The position numbers were made by a program, and so were the translations under genes. This document shows, one piece after another, positions 21,803-34,200 of a stretch of DNA of 64,000 bases. Within the stretch, counting starts at the first letter, position 1, and each line of letters opens with the position of its first letter. The notes beneath the pieces are model-generated. The model saw nothing but the letters and a program-made list of their open reading frames with translations, did not search any database and was not told the origin of the DNA. This DNA is from Takashimella koratensis (taxonomy: Eukaryota; Basidiomycota; Tremellomycetes; Trichosporonales; Tetragoniomycetaceae): positions 1,200,201 to 1,264,200 of the forward strand of contig BCKT01000004.1 of the NCBI GenBank assembly GCA_003116875.1, read 5' to 3'.

Positions 21803-22960
21803 ATGCCGTTCGACATTCAGCCCGAGTGGGACTTCCTGCGCGGGCTCCGAAGCATCCATAGGGACAACGTCTCTCACAACTTTGCGCCAGAAGAAGGGTA
21901 TTATTGGACCGCAAGTACCATCATTCTTCCTAATTCAGAGACTTGGTTCAGCGCGGGACCGGTACGTTGACTATTCGCTCCGAGAGATCACTCTGATACT
22001 GATTCTGAGGCGCTTTAGGAGGTCTGGTGTTCGGGTGAAGCCTACTCGTTTTTGATGGCTCATCTGGAGAGATTGGGGGAGCAAAACCACTCGCGCCTGA
22101 CCGGTCAAGACTATGTACCATCCAAATCCCCGCCACCCTTCATTGTGACCCGATTGAACGGCAACGAGGACTTTTGGTCAAATCATCTACCGTGAGCTGT
22201 TCTTCTGCCGCTGGGAACAAAATGACTAACTCGACGCAGCGAAGAAGGTCGCAGATATGAACGCTTTGCGTCTAAAGATTGTGAAGACTTTGTCTCTGTG
22301 ACTAGGCTCAAAGAAGAAAAGCGAGAGTACGGGATGTACTCGATGTATCAAATCGACCACGAGATCACCGGACGGAGTCGGGTCATGCATCACTTCGACT
22401 ACCCGAGTTTCCCTGACGACGGCATCTTGGATACAGAGGACACGATGATGTACTTTAAATTGTCGTGGGATGCACGACAACTTAGAGCAAGCTTGGGAGG
22501 GACCAAATGCGGGTCCACAATGCACTGGTACGTCCCCAGTAAGAGCCGAGCTGAGCAGGAAAGCCGGATGGCTTCGGGTAGGACCGGGGTGATGTCGGTT
22601 GTCGAAGTCTTCCTCGACAGATACCCCGAGGTCTTTGAAATGGTCAACCATGAAGTACACGGACCGATACTGACAGGGTTCATCCGCGACAGCTTGAACT
22701 CAGAGCCATATACCGTAGTGCCCACGCACTGGAGTGTGGACTACGTGCCTCAGGGCGAAAACGATCAGCCCATTCCGGAAGAGTTTGGTGACAACATCCC
22801 GCTCAAAGTTCTTGCATCTTTGCGCCAACAGAGGTGGAGTCTTGTGAGGGGGAAGAAGCAGTACGCGTACACGAAGAAGCTCTTGAGTGGACTGGAGAAG
22901 GCTAGGTCCTACTGGCTTTCCCTAAGCCAAGAGTTGGACACTCCGTCAACTGCTGCTTAG
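21803..22960 (+). CDS. Divergent PTP-like protein, copy D
   Basis: Four exons (21803-21961, 22019-22191, 22240-22527, 22564-22960), about 338 aa. This copy is the clearest link to tyrosine phosphatases: EYGMYSMYQIDHE, then GRSRVMHHFDYPSFPDDGI (compare RxVxHFHFTxWPDxGV), then MHCRMASGRTGVMSVVEVFL (compare HCSAGxGRTG), then LRQQRWSLVRGKKQYAYTKK (compare LRxQRxGMVQTxxQYxF). General-acid Asp, nucleophile Cys and P-loop Arg are all present; the Q-loop Gln is Arg. An earlier stretch, FIVTRLNGNEDFW, resembles the IATQGP...DFW block. The Cys codon is split by the intron (TG at 22526-22527, C at 22564). The acceptor used must be AAAG at 22560-22563, because the nearer CAG leads to a stop. Of the array, the best candidate for residual activity. 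Confidence 0.75.
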
Positions 22961-23338
22961 TGCTTGAGACTTGCTGGGTCCTATCTAAGTTGTCTTTTGG
23001 GATAGAATGAACTATGTTTTCGCACAACCAGCAAGACAAGAGAACAGAGAGGGGTCAACTAGACCTGACCGCCGCAAAGCGGGACGGAGTAAAGGAGCAA
23101 GTTGCTCACATGGCGACGTCCAGACTCGGGCTCCCAAACCCTCTTTTATGTTTCCTCCTTTTTGACACTGTGAATGTCGAAAGACGCGGAGTTCAGTCTG
23201 GCTGCCAAGGTTTGCTTGCCTCAGGACTGGAGCAGACGCCGCACAAATTGTAGATATATCATTTTCCCCTCTTTTTCTGCACTTTGCATTTCATTTCTTT
23301 CCATAATCCCTATTCTACCTTATTTGGAGCTTTCCGTC
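22961..23338. other. Intergenic between PTP-like copies D and E
   Basis: A 378-bp spacer holding presumed 3' flank of D and promoter of E; pyrimidine-rich before the E start. Nothing else seen. Confidence 0.4.
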
Positions 23339-24538
23339 ATGGAGGTTGACCTGAGGTCAGAATGGAAGGTGTTGTGCGAACGCCAAGCATTCCACAAAGA
23401 ACAAGAAGAACATGACTTCAAACGGGTCCATGAACTGGCGTTCTGGGAAAACGCAAGTACCATCCTTCATCCTACTTCCAGGATTTATTCCAACGCTGGG
23501 CCAGTAAGTCACCCGTGCAGTCTTTGAAGACTAGTGTTCCCGCCGCTAACTGCTGCCTGGTATCCGTTAGGAGGATTGCCAGGATTTCGGGGCGTACTCG
23601 TTCCTCATGTCCCACCTTTTACAGCATGGCGAGTTGGACCATGCCAGAGTGACAGGGCAAAAATACATTTCGTCCGACAACCCGCCACCCTTCATTGTGA
23701 TGAGGTTGAACGGCTTCGAAGATTCCGTGTCAAACCATGTACCGTGAGCGATTTGTTGCTCAAGGAAGGACCTTACTGATGGAAGCAGCCAGGATGGTAG
23801 CACGCAAGAACGCTTTGCCTCGTCAGAAGACAGAAAAGACTTTGTCTCCGTGACCCAGCTGAAAACGGCGGCTCGAGATTACGGGAGCTACTCGGTCTAT
23901 CAGATCGACCATGAATCCACAGGCCGGAGCAGGATCATGCATCAGTTCGATTTCTCTCATTTCCGCAACAATGCCGTCTTGGATTCAAAGGGGACGATGT
24001 TGTACCTGAAGATGTCTCAGGAGCAACGAGCTTTGAGAGAAAGCTTGGGAGGAACCTTGTGCCCACTGACGATACAATGGTAGGTTGTTGCACTTCAGCT
24101 CGCTAATCGTGCAGCCGCGGTGGTACGGGCAGAACGGGGGTCTCCGAAGTCGTCGAGGCTTTCCTCGACATGTACCCTGAGATCCTTGAAACGATCGGCG
24201 ACAAGATTCACGGTCCCATCCTCAGTGACATCGTCAAGAAAGTATTGACCTCTCCGGCGACTCATGTGCGTCCGGCGCACTGGAGTCTGGCCTACATTCC
24301 TCGGAGTGCCAAAGACCTCCCTATACCCGAGGAATACAAGAACAATGTACCTTTTATTATGTTGGAGGACTATCGGCAGCAACGGTGGTCGCTGGTGAGC
24401 ACGATCAGGCAATACGAGTACACCGTCAAGATGTTGGGAGTGATGGACAGCGTGAGGACGTACTGGCTGTCTCGAAGCCACCAAGCGTGTCTTCCTTCGA
24501 CGGACCCGACGAAGTCGAGCGAACCGAGAGAGGGCTGA
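23339..24538 (+). CDS. Divergent PTP-like protein, copy E
   Basis: Closest sister of copy D: exons 23339-23503, 23571-23743, 23789-24079 and 24115-24538, about 350 aa. Exon 2 is 173 nt in both D and E, and exon 3 differs by 3 nt. Joined exons 3 and 4 give QCRGGTGRTGVSEVVEAFL: Cys and Arg of the CX5R loop are kept, but the preceding His is Gln. The WPD-equivalent is SHFRNNAVLD, so the general-acid Asp is apparently lost (Asn). The C-terminal block YRQQRWSLVSTIRQYEYT keeps the scaffold of the Q-loop but not its glutamine. Predicted low activity or pseudophosphatase (inference). Alternative: a non-enzymatic phosphotyrosine binder. Ends about 280 bp from the convergent Num1-like gene. Confidence 0.72.
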
Positions 24539-24820
24539 GACGGGCTGCCGGTGTTCCATAGTCAGGGGAGGATACTTGCCAATACGTTGTGAATAGGAAG
24601 AGTTGGAGAGATCGAAGAGCCCTGCATGTACAGTATGTGCCTATGACGTAGAATGACCAAGCGAGACCAAAGAAGAAACAAACAAGAGCGAAAAGATTAA
24701 AAGAAACAAAGCTTTACCAAGACCGCCCAATCACCATCTCAAGAAATGTCTCTACACAAAGTCATTTACTGTATATGAACACAGAAATCACAAAAACCAC
24801 ACCGTCCTCCTCATTCTCTC

Positions 24821-27800
24821 TCACGCCGCAGTCTGAGGGGTCGAGAGGACGCTGCTGTGAACGCTGGCGTTATCTCCCCCACGCCTGAACACCGATCCCG
24901 GCTGTTTGAACCCCGACGAAGCGCCGCTGGCCCTGCGAGACCTCATGGACGGAGTGAATGGGGTCGTGGAGCGTGACTGCGACTGAGGAACGTCCCCATC
25001 GTGGTCGTGGTGGTGATGGTGGTGGTCACCGACGAGGTGTTTACCGTCGCAGCAGGCTAAAAGCATTTTAGTCAGCTTTCGCCCTCACACATCTCAGTCG
25101 AGCACCTTGACTCACCTCGGACATTGTCCATGCCTTCAAAGTCATCAGGCTCGTCACCGTCGTCACGCATGACGACATCAAACTCCCCTTCGGCATCCGC
25201 GATCGGTGCGCCCTTGTACGTCCCCTTATACCTGTGCCCACCATGCAAGGTCGTCGGGACCTCGTGTCGTCGATAATACTCTGCTGCTGCGGTCCCTGCA
25301 CGCTTGTTCGTCCCGATCGTCGAGGGAGCACGACCGACCGTTCCTCCCATCGCGGATTTGCTGCGGATCGTGCCGTTATTGATCTGGCTGGCACGAGGCG
25401 TGGTGCCCAGGGACTGGCGGCTGGCGATCGATCGGAGGCTCATGGGAGATTTAGGAACGAAAGCGCCGTGTTCGTCCGGAACGACGGAGAGGCGGGAGCG
25501 GGAACCAAGGGTACGGATGTTGTCGGTGCTCGCAGCGGCGAGCTGGTCAGTGACAGGTCCCGTGGTCTGCTGCTGGAGCAGGAACTGAAGCGCCTTTGAG
25601 GAGTCAGCATGGGACGATATCAAATGTGAGGCAGGTACTCACCGACATCCATAGCTCGTGCCTCGCCTGAGTCGGCGCGGTGAATTGAATCTCCCGGCCA
25701 AGGGTGGTCACGATGATGCTCTTAGAGTAGAGGCCTGCAGGGGACGGGTTCGGGTCGTCGATCGCACGGACCGCTGAGATATACACTGTTCATTGTGTTA
25801 GTCTACTGCTTTACGATTGCCTTCCCAATGACTCCCACTTACCACTCTTAGCAGACGACTCGGAGGTCGACGAGCTTCCCGGGTCCTCAGACGACCAGTA
25901 CAGCGTCTTAGTGTACGGGTGTACCCAGAAGAATCGCTTGTGCCTCGTCTCGGAGATCCCCTTCCCAAAAGTCCTCCTTGTATACTTGTACAAGTACTCT
26001 CCGATCATGGTCTGCGTGATCGCCTGGATCGTGGGTGCGTCAGTGCCCGCACCACCGATGGAGGCCGCGTTGGGCCTACGCGCCGAGGCGGGACCAACGA
26101 CGCTTTCGAACGACGACATGGATGGGTTGCGCTCGAGGATGCTCGAGGCGGCCGAGGTGTACCCGCCGTTGATATGAGGCGCGGTCCGGCGACGGACGCT
26201 GTTGCCCTTGGCCCAGGTGGGGTCGGTGGTCGTTGGTGTCGACGGGTTGGTGCGGAAGCTGCTTGCGGAGGCCTGGCGAGTCGCGCTCGGAGGAGGCATG
26301 TTGGTGCCGTTGGTCGAAGCGCGGAGGGCCGCACCTGCCGCCGAGGGACCGACGACGCGCGAACGACGCTGGGTGCCGGTACTGAAGGATGGCGAGGTCG
26401 CGCGGTGGATGTACTCCTCTGGCGGCGGGGAAGTGGGGCGCGCAGGCGGGCCCGTCGACTGCTTCTTGACGTTGATCGTCGAAGGCGGCGGCATCGACGG
26501 TGGCGGAGGGAGGTTCATCGTTGGCGGCCTAGTCTTGTCCGGCTCCTCTGCAACAGAGGAGATACCCAGGCCCTCGATGTCGGACGCGTTCGAGACATCG
26601 CGAGAGCGAGGGAGACCAGTGATATCGTCGCGCTCTTTGCCGTTCGCGCCAAACGTGTCGGCAGAGGCACGGTGTAATGCCTTGGCGGCCGCACTGACGC
26701 TTTGCGCGGGAGGGGCCTTGAGGAAGTCATAGTTGGCTCCTGGGGTGACTCGGAAGAGGCCAACGTCGGGAGCAGGGACGGTGGGGCTGGTAGAGAGCGA
26801 GGCGAGGGGGTCGGTTTGAGTGCCGAGTTCGGTCTGCTCGCCACGAGCGACGGGAACCTCAACGATCTTCTCGACGATCTTCTCTACCTCGACAATCTTC
26901 TCAACCTCCACGATCTTCTCCACCTCAACAGGCACTTCGACAATCTTCTCGACAGTAACCTCTTTGATGATCTCCACTGGTACCTCTTTAACCACTTCCA
27001 CCGGCACCTCTTTGAACACCTCCACAATCTTCTCCACAACTTTGTCCACCTCGACCGGAACCTCGACGCGCTTCTCGACGATCTTCTCGACCTCGACAGG
27101 CACCTCGACGATTCGATCCACGGGGACCTCGACGCGTTTCTCGACAATCACCTCGACCGGCTTCTCGACAATCTTCTCGACTTCGACAATCTTGTCAACC
27201 GGAACCTCTTTGATGATTTCAACGGTTCGTTCAACAATCTTCTCGACAATCTTCTCGACTTCGACGATTCGATCGACCGGTTTCTCGACCTCGACAATCT
27301 TTTCGACAATCTTCTCGACATCGACGTTGACGGGGACCTCGACGATCTTCTCGACGATTTTTTCCACCTCGACGAGTTTAGGAACTTCCACAATCTTCTC
27401 TACAATCTTCTCCACAATCTTCTCAACCTCTACAATCTTCTCTACCTCCACAATCTTCTCTTCGATCTTGGGCACCTCGACGATGCGCTCCACGATCTTC
27501 TCGACTTCGACGATGCGGTCGACGGGTTTCTCGACAATGACGTCGACCGGCTTTTCGACAATCTTTTCAACCTCGATGATCTTCTCGACGACCTTTTCGA
27601 CAATAACCTCGACGGGCTTCTCGACGATGACCTCGACAGGTTTCTCGACAATGACTTCGACAGGTTTCTCGACGATCTTTTCGACTTCGACAATCTTCTC
27701 AACCTCCACAATCTTCTCGACAATTCTGTCGACGGGCACTTCGACAATCTTGTCGACCTGGACCTCGACGATTTTCTCGACGATGCGATCGACCGGAACC

Positions 27801-30414
27801 TCGACGATCTTTTCAACCGCAACTTCGACAATCTTCTCCCGCTCGACGATCCTGTCCACGGGAACTTCGATGGTCTTCTCGACAACCCTGTCGACAGGGA
27901 CCTCGACGATACGCTCGACGATCTTCTCCACTTCAACCTGGACAATCTTCTCAACGGGGACCTCCACAATCTTCTCGACAATGCGGTCGACAGGCACTTC
28001 GACGATGCGGTCAACCGGTACCTCGACAATCTTCTCGACGATCCTCTCCACAGGAACTTCAATGACACGTTCCCTGCTTGCCATGCGAGCGGCGCGGCGA
28101 GCCTCAGCCCACCCGCCTGCTGCCGCTGCTGCACCGAGACCAAGCGCTCCGGCGGCAATAGGTACGTTGAGTCGCTGGGTCGAGTTCTCCTCCTCGCCCT
28201 CGCTTTCGCCAGCGCTCGAGTCGCCAGCGGACGTGTGGTACTCGCGGCCAGTCGCGTACGCTTCCGTCTCAGTCTCGGTAGCGTCGCCGTCCGAGCCTGC
28301 GCGAGGCGGAGTCAGGGTGCCAACAGTCTCGCGCGCGTCGGTAAAGTCGCCATCGGTATCGGTAGTCATGTCGTCGCCACTGATGGAGCGAGAGAAGCCG
28401 TGCACCAGGCCGCTTGGCTGCGACGGCTGGTGGTGAGGGAGAGCCATAGAGTGCTTGGTAGGGGTCGACATGGAGGTAGTCGAGATGGACGGAGCCAGGG
28501 TCGAGGGACGAGCAGGCGTGGACAAGGCATCGTCGAGAGTCGGGACATTCGGCGCCTGCTTGATCGTCGCGCTGCTCTCGGATGTGGGAGTGACCTCGGG
28601 CTCGTCCGCTTCGAGATCGTCTCCGAGTGTCGGACCCATAGCCATGGCGAGCGACTCGGGCTCTCGTGGGGATACTGGGGAGTCGGGCTCAGTCGAAGGG
28701 TTGCGAGAGGTGCGAAGGAGGTCGGGTGTAGCGGATGAGTTGGAACCAAAGCTCCTGTCTCCCGAGGTGGAGGAAGAGATGCTGATTCCAGACGATGCAC
28801 GCGGGAAACCAAGCTTGCGGCCGATGGTCGCTGCCAGCCCGCCGCCACGTCCACCACGGCCTCGACGACCACGGACCGACCCCTTCCCACGACCCGATAT
28901 GGTCGCGTCGTCGAACTCGCTGTTGCCCTTTGCGCCAAACTCGTCCGCAGCCACCGGCGCCGCGATCGCAGCGGCCGCAAGCTTCTCAGCACGCTCACGC
29001 CCAAGCTCCTCCTTCAACCCTTCGATCTCCTGCCGAGCCTGCTCGAGGCTGGCGCGGAGCTCGTCGGCGTCGTTGACAAAGAGCTCACCCAGTGGAGACC
29101 GGATGTAGACCTTGTCTCCAGGTTTGGACGGGGTGGGTTCGGGAGAGTCAAAGTCGGACGAGTAAATCTGGGACGGGGAGAGGGCTTGGTCGTTGGCGTC
29201 AAAGCCCGGACCACGCTTGCGAGGGCTCAAATCTGCGCCCGAACCAAATACGTCGTCCTCCGGCACCTCGTCGTCGTCTTGTCGAACCGCAGGGCTTGCT
29301 GACCCGCCACGCGACGCTCGGCTCCTGATCGCGTGCGCACGGCGCTGTCGCTCCGCGTTGAGCTCGGTCATGAGGTCGCTCTTATCACGAGCGAGTCCCG
29401 CAGTCTGCTTGCGAGCTTGGGCCATTTCCGTCTCGTGCTTGGCCTTGAGGTCTTCAATCAGCTGCGCGTTCTTCTCCGCTTCGGTCTTCTGCGCCTCGCC
29501 CGTCTCGCGCGCTTGGGTAAGCGCCTTGTTGAGCCTCGTGTGCTCGGCCGTCGTCTTGGTCAACTGGTCCTGAGCGTCGGCGTGCGACGATCTGAGCTCC
29601 TGCAAGCTGACTTCGAGATTCCAATTGTCGTCCTTGTAGCGGTCTAGTTGTTAGTTTGGGTTTGACACGAGTACACACCGGCATTGGTCTCGGCTGCACG
29701 GACTGCGGCCATCAAGCTGTTCTTCTCCGACTCCCACGATTCCTTTTCTTCACCGAGTCGCTCCAGCGCTCGGTCCCGTTCGCTCAGAAGAGATTGCAGC
29801 CGACGAACTTCGACCAAGAGGTTCTGTCCGATCTCGGTTGCAAACTCCATATCAAGAGTGCGATGCTGGGCATTCCGCTGGCGTCGGGTGAGTGTGCTGG
29901 GCGCGGCCCCGTCGGCGTCGGCCTTGCTCGGTGTTGTGGGTGCTGCTGTGGGAACTTGGAGCATCTGGTTGATATATTAGTATTGAGTGGCGCAATGACT
30001 CACCTTTGTCGATCCAAGCTCGCGAATGATGGTTTGGTTCTCTCCTTCCCAAGTCTTCATTGCGTCCTCGAGCTCGAGCAGCTTTTGCTTCGACTCGTCG
30101 CTGACCTGCCCGTTGGGTTCGTTATCAGCAAACGCCCGAACGCGCTCCTCCAGCTCAGCCTGCTGTGTGAGGATCTGCTGGCCCATCGCTCCGATCATCT
30201 GCAGCTGGTTTGACTTGTGGTCGATCAAGGTCTGCAGGTGGGAACGGAGGGAAGCGCCGTCGAGGTCTGGAGTGATGAGCGCTGGCGACATGGCGGAGGC
30301 GTCGAGGTTGTTGAGGGAGTGGGAGGAGGGGGGAGCAGGGAGAGGGATGGAAAGGTCGGGTCGAGAGCGTTGACGCCGCATGGAAGGAGTAGGCGGCGAG
30401 AAGGGGTCGTCCAT
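24821..30414 (-). CDS. NUM1: Num1/ApsA/Mcp5-type cortical PH-domain protein
   Basis: Cortical anchor for dynein and mitochondria in fungi. The start at 30414 (MDDPFSPPTPSMRRQRS) opens exon 1 (to about 30003). Exons near 29963-29680 and 29645-25845, three smaller exons and a last exon (25060-24821) follow. Domains in order: N-terminal coiled coils (EELERVRAF, NLLVEVRRLQSLLSERDR, AEHTRLNKAL), a Ser/Pro-rich middle, about 420 residues of EKIVEVPV/DRIVEVPV/VEKIVEK repeats (about 28080-26830), a Pro/Ser-rich linker and a PH domain beginning MIGEYLYKYTRR with HKRFFWVHPYTKTLYWS, typical of the Num1 PH domain that binds PI(4,5)P2. A His-rich and basic tail closes it. Estimated length about 1,700 aa. 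The repeat explains the long antisense open frames on the plus strand, which are not genes. Confidence 0.9.
26830..28085 (-). repeat. Intragenic IVEVPV/IVEK coding repeat
   Basis: Degenerate tandem array inside the Num1-like gene, with 7-11 residue units built from K/R-I-V-E-V-P-V-D/E and V-E-K-I-V-E-K. On the plus strand it reads as CTCGACGATCTTCTCGAC-like units. Probably an extended, charged spacer. Confidence 0.9.
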
Positions 30415-31251
30415 GGTGATGATGGGAAGAGGCCCGCTGGCCGTGTAGGTTGGGGATGAAGGCCGAGCTGTGCAACGTTAGCAATGAGATGGAGACAAAA
30501 GCGCCTTGGTGTGTGTGAGGAAGAGGGGAAAAGGAGGATGGAGCTGTGTTGGAGACGAGTGTCGATCAACACGCCATGGCGTCTTCGAGGACGTGATGTG
30601 CTGATGCACGGACCGCAGTTAGGGACGTACCGTGGGGGAGTTGGTACAGCTGGAGGTCGTCAATTGGTTGGTCGTCTCGAGTCGTCGATGCTGTTGTTGA
30701 GGGTGTTGTTGACAAGAGAGGTGAGGGGTGGACAAGAGAGGTGTCGAGGGGATGGCGACTCTTGTTGATGTTGTCGTGATGGTAGACGTCGCAACGATCG
30801 ACGTTCTGGGCCTGCCCCCGGGTGTCCTTGTTTTTTTGGGTGACGGGGGGGACCGTTGTTTGTTTAGGATTCGCTAAAGTGGGGGGGACCGTTAGTATCT
30901 GTCCTGGTGTTATCTTACGTCAGCAACCTCCTATCAGTGCCAAGCGGCAGATGCGGGGTAAGAGAGGTTAAAGTGCGGGGTAGAGCACTGCCCGCTCCGT
31001 GCCAAGCCGAATTGACCGATTCATCGCTTCCCTATCAGATCTATCCTCCTCTCACATCTCTCTTCCTCTCTCTCTCTCTCACTCACACTCTCTCCTACCC
31101 ACCACTGGTCGTTGGCCACCCGCTCGCTCACCCGAATCACCACAGAGCGCACAGCTATCGCCGCCGCTCCATTGTTTCGCAGCCGTAAAAAACCGTCTCC
31201 GGCTCGAAAACTTACCCATCACTCGACTTATCGCCAAGCTCACACAACATC
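30415..31251. promoter_or_regulatory. Divergent promoter region NUM1/het-C
   Basis: Contains the 5' flanks of two divergent genes. A CT-rich tract at about 31054-31100 precedes the het-C start. The sequence GGGGGGACCGTT occurs twice (about 30845-30895). No gene seen. Confidence 0.5.
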
Positions 31252-34200
31252 ATGGCCTCCTCCCACCGGGTCGCCCTATTCTTCGCGCTTCTCCTCATCG
31301 CGCTATGCTTCATTCCCACTTGTGAGGGGTTTGGCGCTGGTAATATCCCCAGCTTTTCTTTCGTGGAAGACAAGGCCTTTAGACACGGTGACATTGAAGA
31401 TGTCCTCGCGACCATCTTCAAGACTGCCAGTGGCGGCTTTTTGGCTCGCGGGGCAAAGTTTTCATCTCTTGATGTCAAGCGAGTCTACTTTGGTGAGTCT
31501 AGCACTTCGAGGACGTGGACGACGTGGACAGAGCTCTCTTATGAGGCAATTGGATGGGAGGAGAGTGTTGGGCTGACGATGGCTCTTACTAGGGAACTGG
31601 CTTCGAGACTACAGCCAGGTGCGCAGTGTCACGCGACAGGGTCGTGTGAGGGGTACTGATACGACCAACAGGCCGTAGATGTCGGTGCGCTCAAGAAAAC
31701 CAATCTGCAGACGATTCTTAACGTGGTCATGGTCCTCGGTTTCCTCGGTTCGTTTTACCAACTCCACTGTTTAGCCCACGCCTGCGCTGACACCACCTAG
31801 CCCACGGATACGCGACAGCCGAGTTTGAGACGACCAAGGAACGCGTTGGGTGCTACCTCCCCACTGAACACATTGACAACCCCAAAGGCTACGCAGACGG
31901 CGAAGACGCGAGGCAGTACGATCCCCGTCTTCGAGGTCCGATCGACCCACGCGAGCTGGAATTTGATCCCCAGACAGGCATGAAGAACTACATTGCCAAT
32001 GGTGAGCTCGGTTTATGATACGCTTTGAAAGAGCTCGATATCGTCTTCAAGATCTATCTAACGTTATGACAGAAAACGGGACCTGGGACACGTCTAAAGC
32101 CCTTGTCAGGAGGACCATTATTCAGTGTATTGAAATTGGAAGGCTGTTTAAGCGCTCGGGTAACAAGAACGACCAGTACGAGGCTTTCCGCCTTCTCGGC
32201 CAGGCGCTCCACACTCTGTACGTCAGCTGTGGACCATGTGTAGTGTGGAGCTGACTGGGTACAGGGAGGACTTTACCGCCCACTCCAACTGGTGCGAGCT
32301 GTGTAAGTATCCATCTGAACCACACGACCATACTAACCTACCCAGCGCTCATCTCGTTCGGCTACCAAAACGTCTTCCCTCACGTTGGTCGTAACGTCCG
32401 TGTCCGTACACCTCAAGGGAAAGAAGTTTATCCTATTGTCACTGGTACCTTTGGTGGTGCGGACTTTATCCATTCGCTTATGGGCGAAGCGACCGACCAC
32501 CTTTCGCAGTCCTCCGTCTCCGACCTATCAAAGCAGATGACCAACGCGCGCTCCATATCCGAAGGTCAGTCAAGCTCGGCCAAGTCGCTCCGCACGCTCT
32601 TGTTCGATATCCCCGGGTTTGAGAGTGGAGAGTTGAATCGCGATATGGAGAATATCCAGGGGATGCGAGCGGGTCAACCGGGTGGGATGGATCCGAATAC
32701 TATGAGCCCGCAGGAGATGCACCGCGTCCTATGGCAGATCCTCAGTTTCCGCGACTCGGTCATGAAGGCTATTGAGGTGGGTTCAGCTGTCTCGATATTG
32801 GCAACGGAGCTAGCTTACCGGAAATGACTTGACAGCACACCATCGAGCGCATCCCGGGTTTGTCCTCTCTCGTTGAAAAAATCTCCAACTCGGTCTCCGT
32901 GTTCATCCTCACTACCCTGGAGCCCTTTGTCAAGCCTCTGATCGGTACTGCGACTTCCGCGCTCGGTCAGTCGTCTCAAGCAGTCATCGACTCGCACGAC
33001 CAGTACGAGGTGTGGAACGACTGGAATGCCTCAGACCCGACCCACTCCTTCCTGTCCAAGGTGAGTTGATGGACAATGGCATGGCGTGGCGGTGTTCGCT
33101 ACCGGAGGTCATCAGCTGATAGGTGTACTCAGGACCACTTCGCGCTCATTCTCAACGAGCCAGCGGGACTGGTCGCCAAGGTGATCACGCAGTACACGGT
33201 CGAACGCGTTGTCAAGGCCTGGGACGACCCTAACATCCCTCCTACGCAAGTGACCGAGGACGTTCTGCAGTGTCTCTTCCACCCGGACTTTTTCGACAAC
33301 CGCTGTGAGTCACTGCGACACTCTTATCTCCCTCGCTATCATTCTATTGTTGAAAGAGATATACTGACTCCGACCTAGCCCAGATCCAGAGGATGATGCT
33401 TGAGCGTATGAGGGCATGGTTTGACTCTACCGGCGGAAACAAGAACGAGATCATCAACCGTCTGTCAGCCGATAACGTACGCGCAGGGAAGAACCGCCGG
33501 ATTGGAGATACTTCCGAGAACACGGGTCATGTTCACAATTCGATGTTGCCGGAAGGTGGACTCCAGGCGGTTCTGGCGCAGCACAATGTGCACGTGGTGA
33601 GTTCTTATCTTGGACGGAAGAGAGAAAGTAATGAGCGACAAGGGCGATGGTGCTGATGCTTTCTGCCGCTACTTAGCCTGGCGCGGGGGTATTGAACGCT
33701 GGGCAGGACCTGCTCTCTGGGAAGATGGTACGTTGTCGTCCCTTCGCAACTTCCCACCAACCTCGGATCGTGTCACCGTGTCTCTCTGATGACGAACTGA
33801 CAACCTTTGTAGCCATGGCAACAGGGATTCGGACAAGGCGGTCAACACGCCTGGCGCGAAATGAACAACGACCCTTCTCAACCTCAACCTCCTCCTACCG
33901 GTTCTTCCGACCCAATGGCGCAGAACTACCCGCATTCCCCGGCCCCGGGACCTGCGCCCTCGCCTGGGTTCCAGTCATACGACGGAAGCGGGCAGGGGTA
34001 CGCACCTCCCCCAGGTCACGGTCAAGGCCGGTACGGTGGGCCTCCTCCTGAGGGACATTACGGTGGACCTCCTCCTCAGCAGTACGGAGCACCCCAGTAT
34101 GGCGGATACTCCCAGCAGACGGGGTACCAGCCCCCTCCCCCTCCGGAAGGGTACCAGCAGCAGGGGTACCCGCAACAGGGATACCAGCAGGGTCCGCCGC

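Noticed and set aside
26702..28738. 678-codon plus-strand open frame rich in Leu/Asp/Asn, and the overlapping 538-codon Ser/Thr frame
   Set aside because: Both are antisense shadows of the IVEVPV repeat in the Num1-like gene, which has coiled coils and a PH domain in frame on the minus strand.
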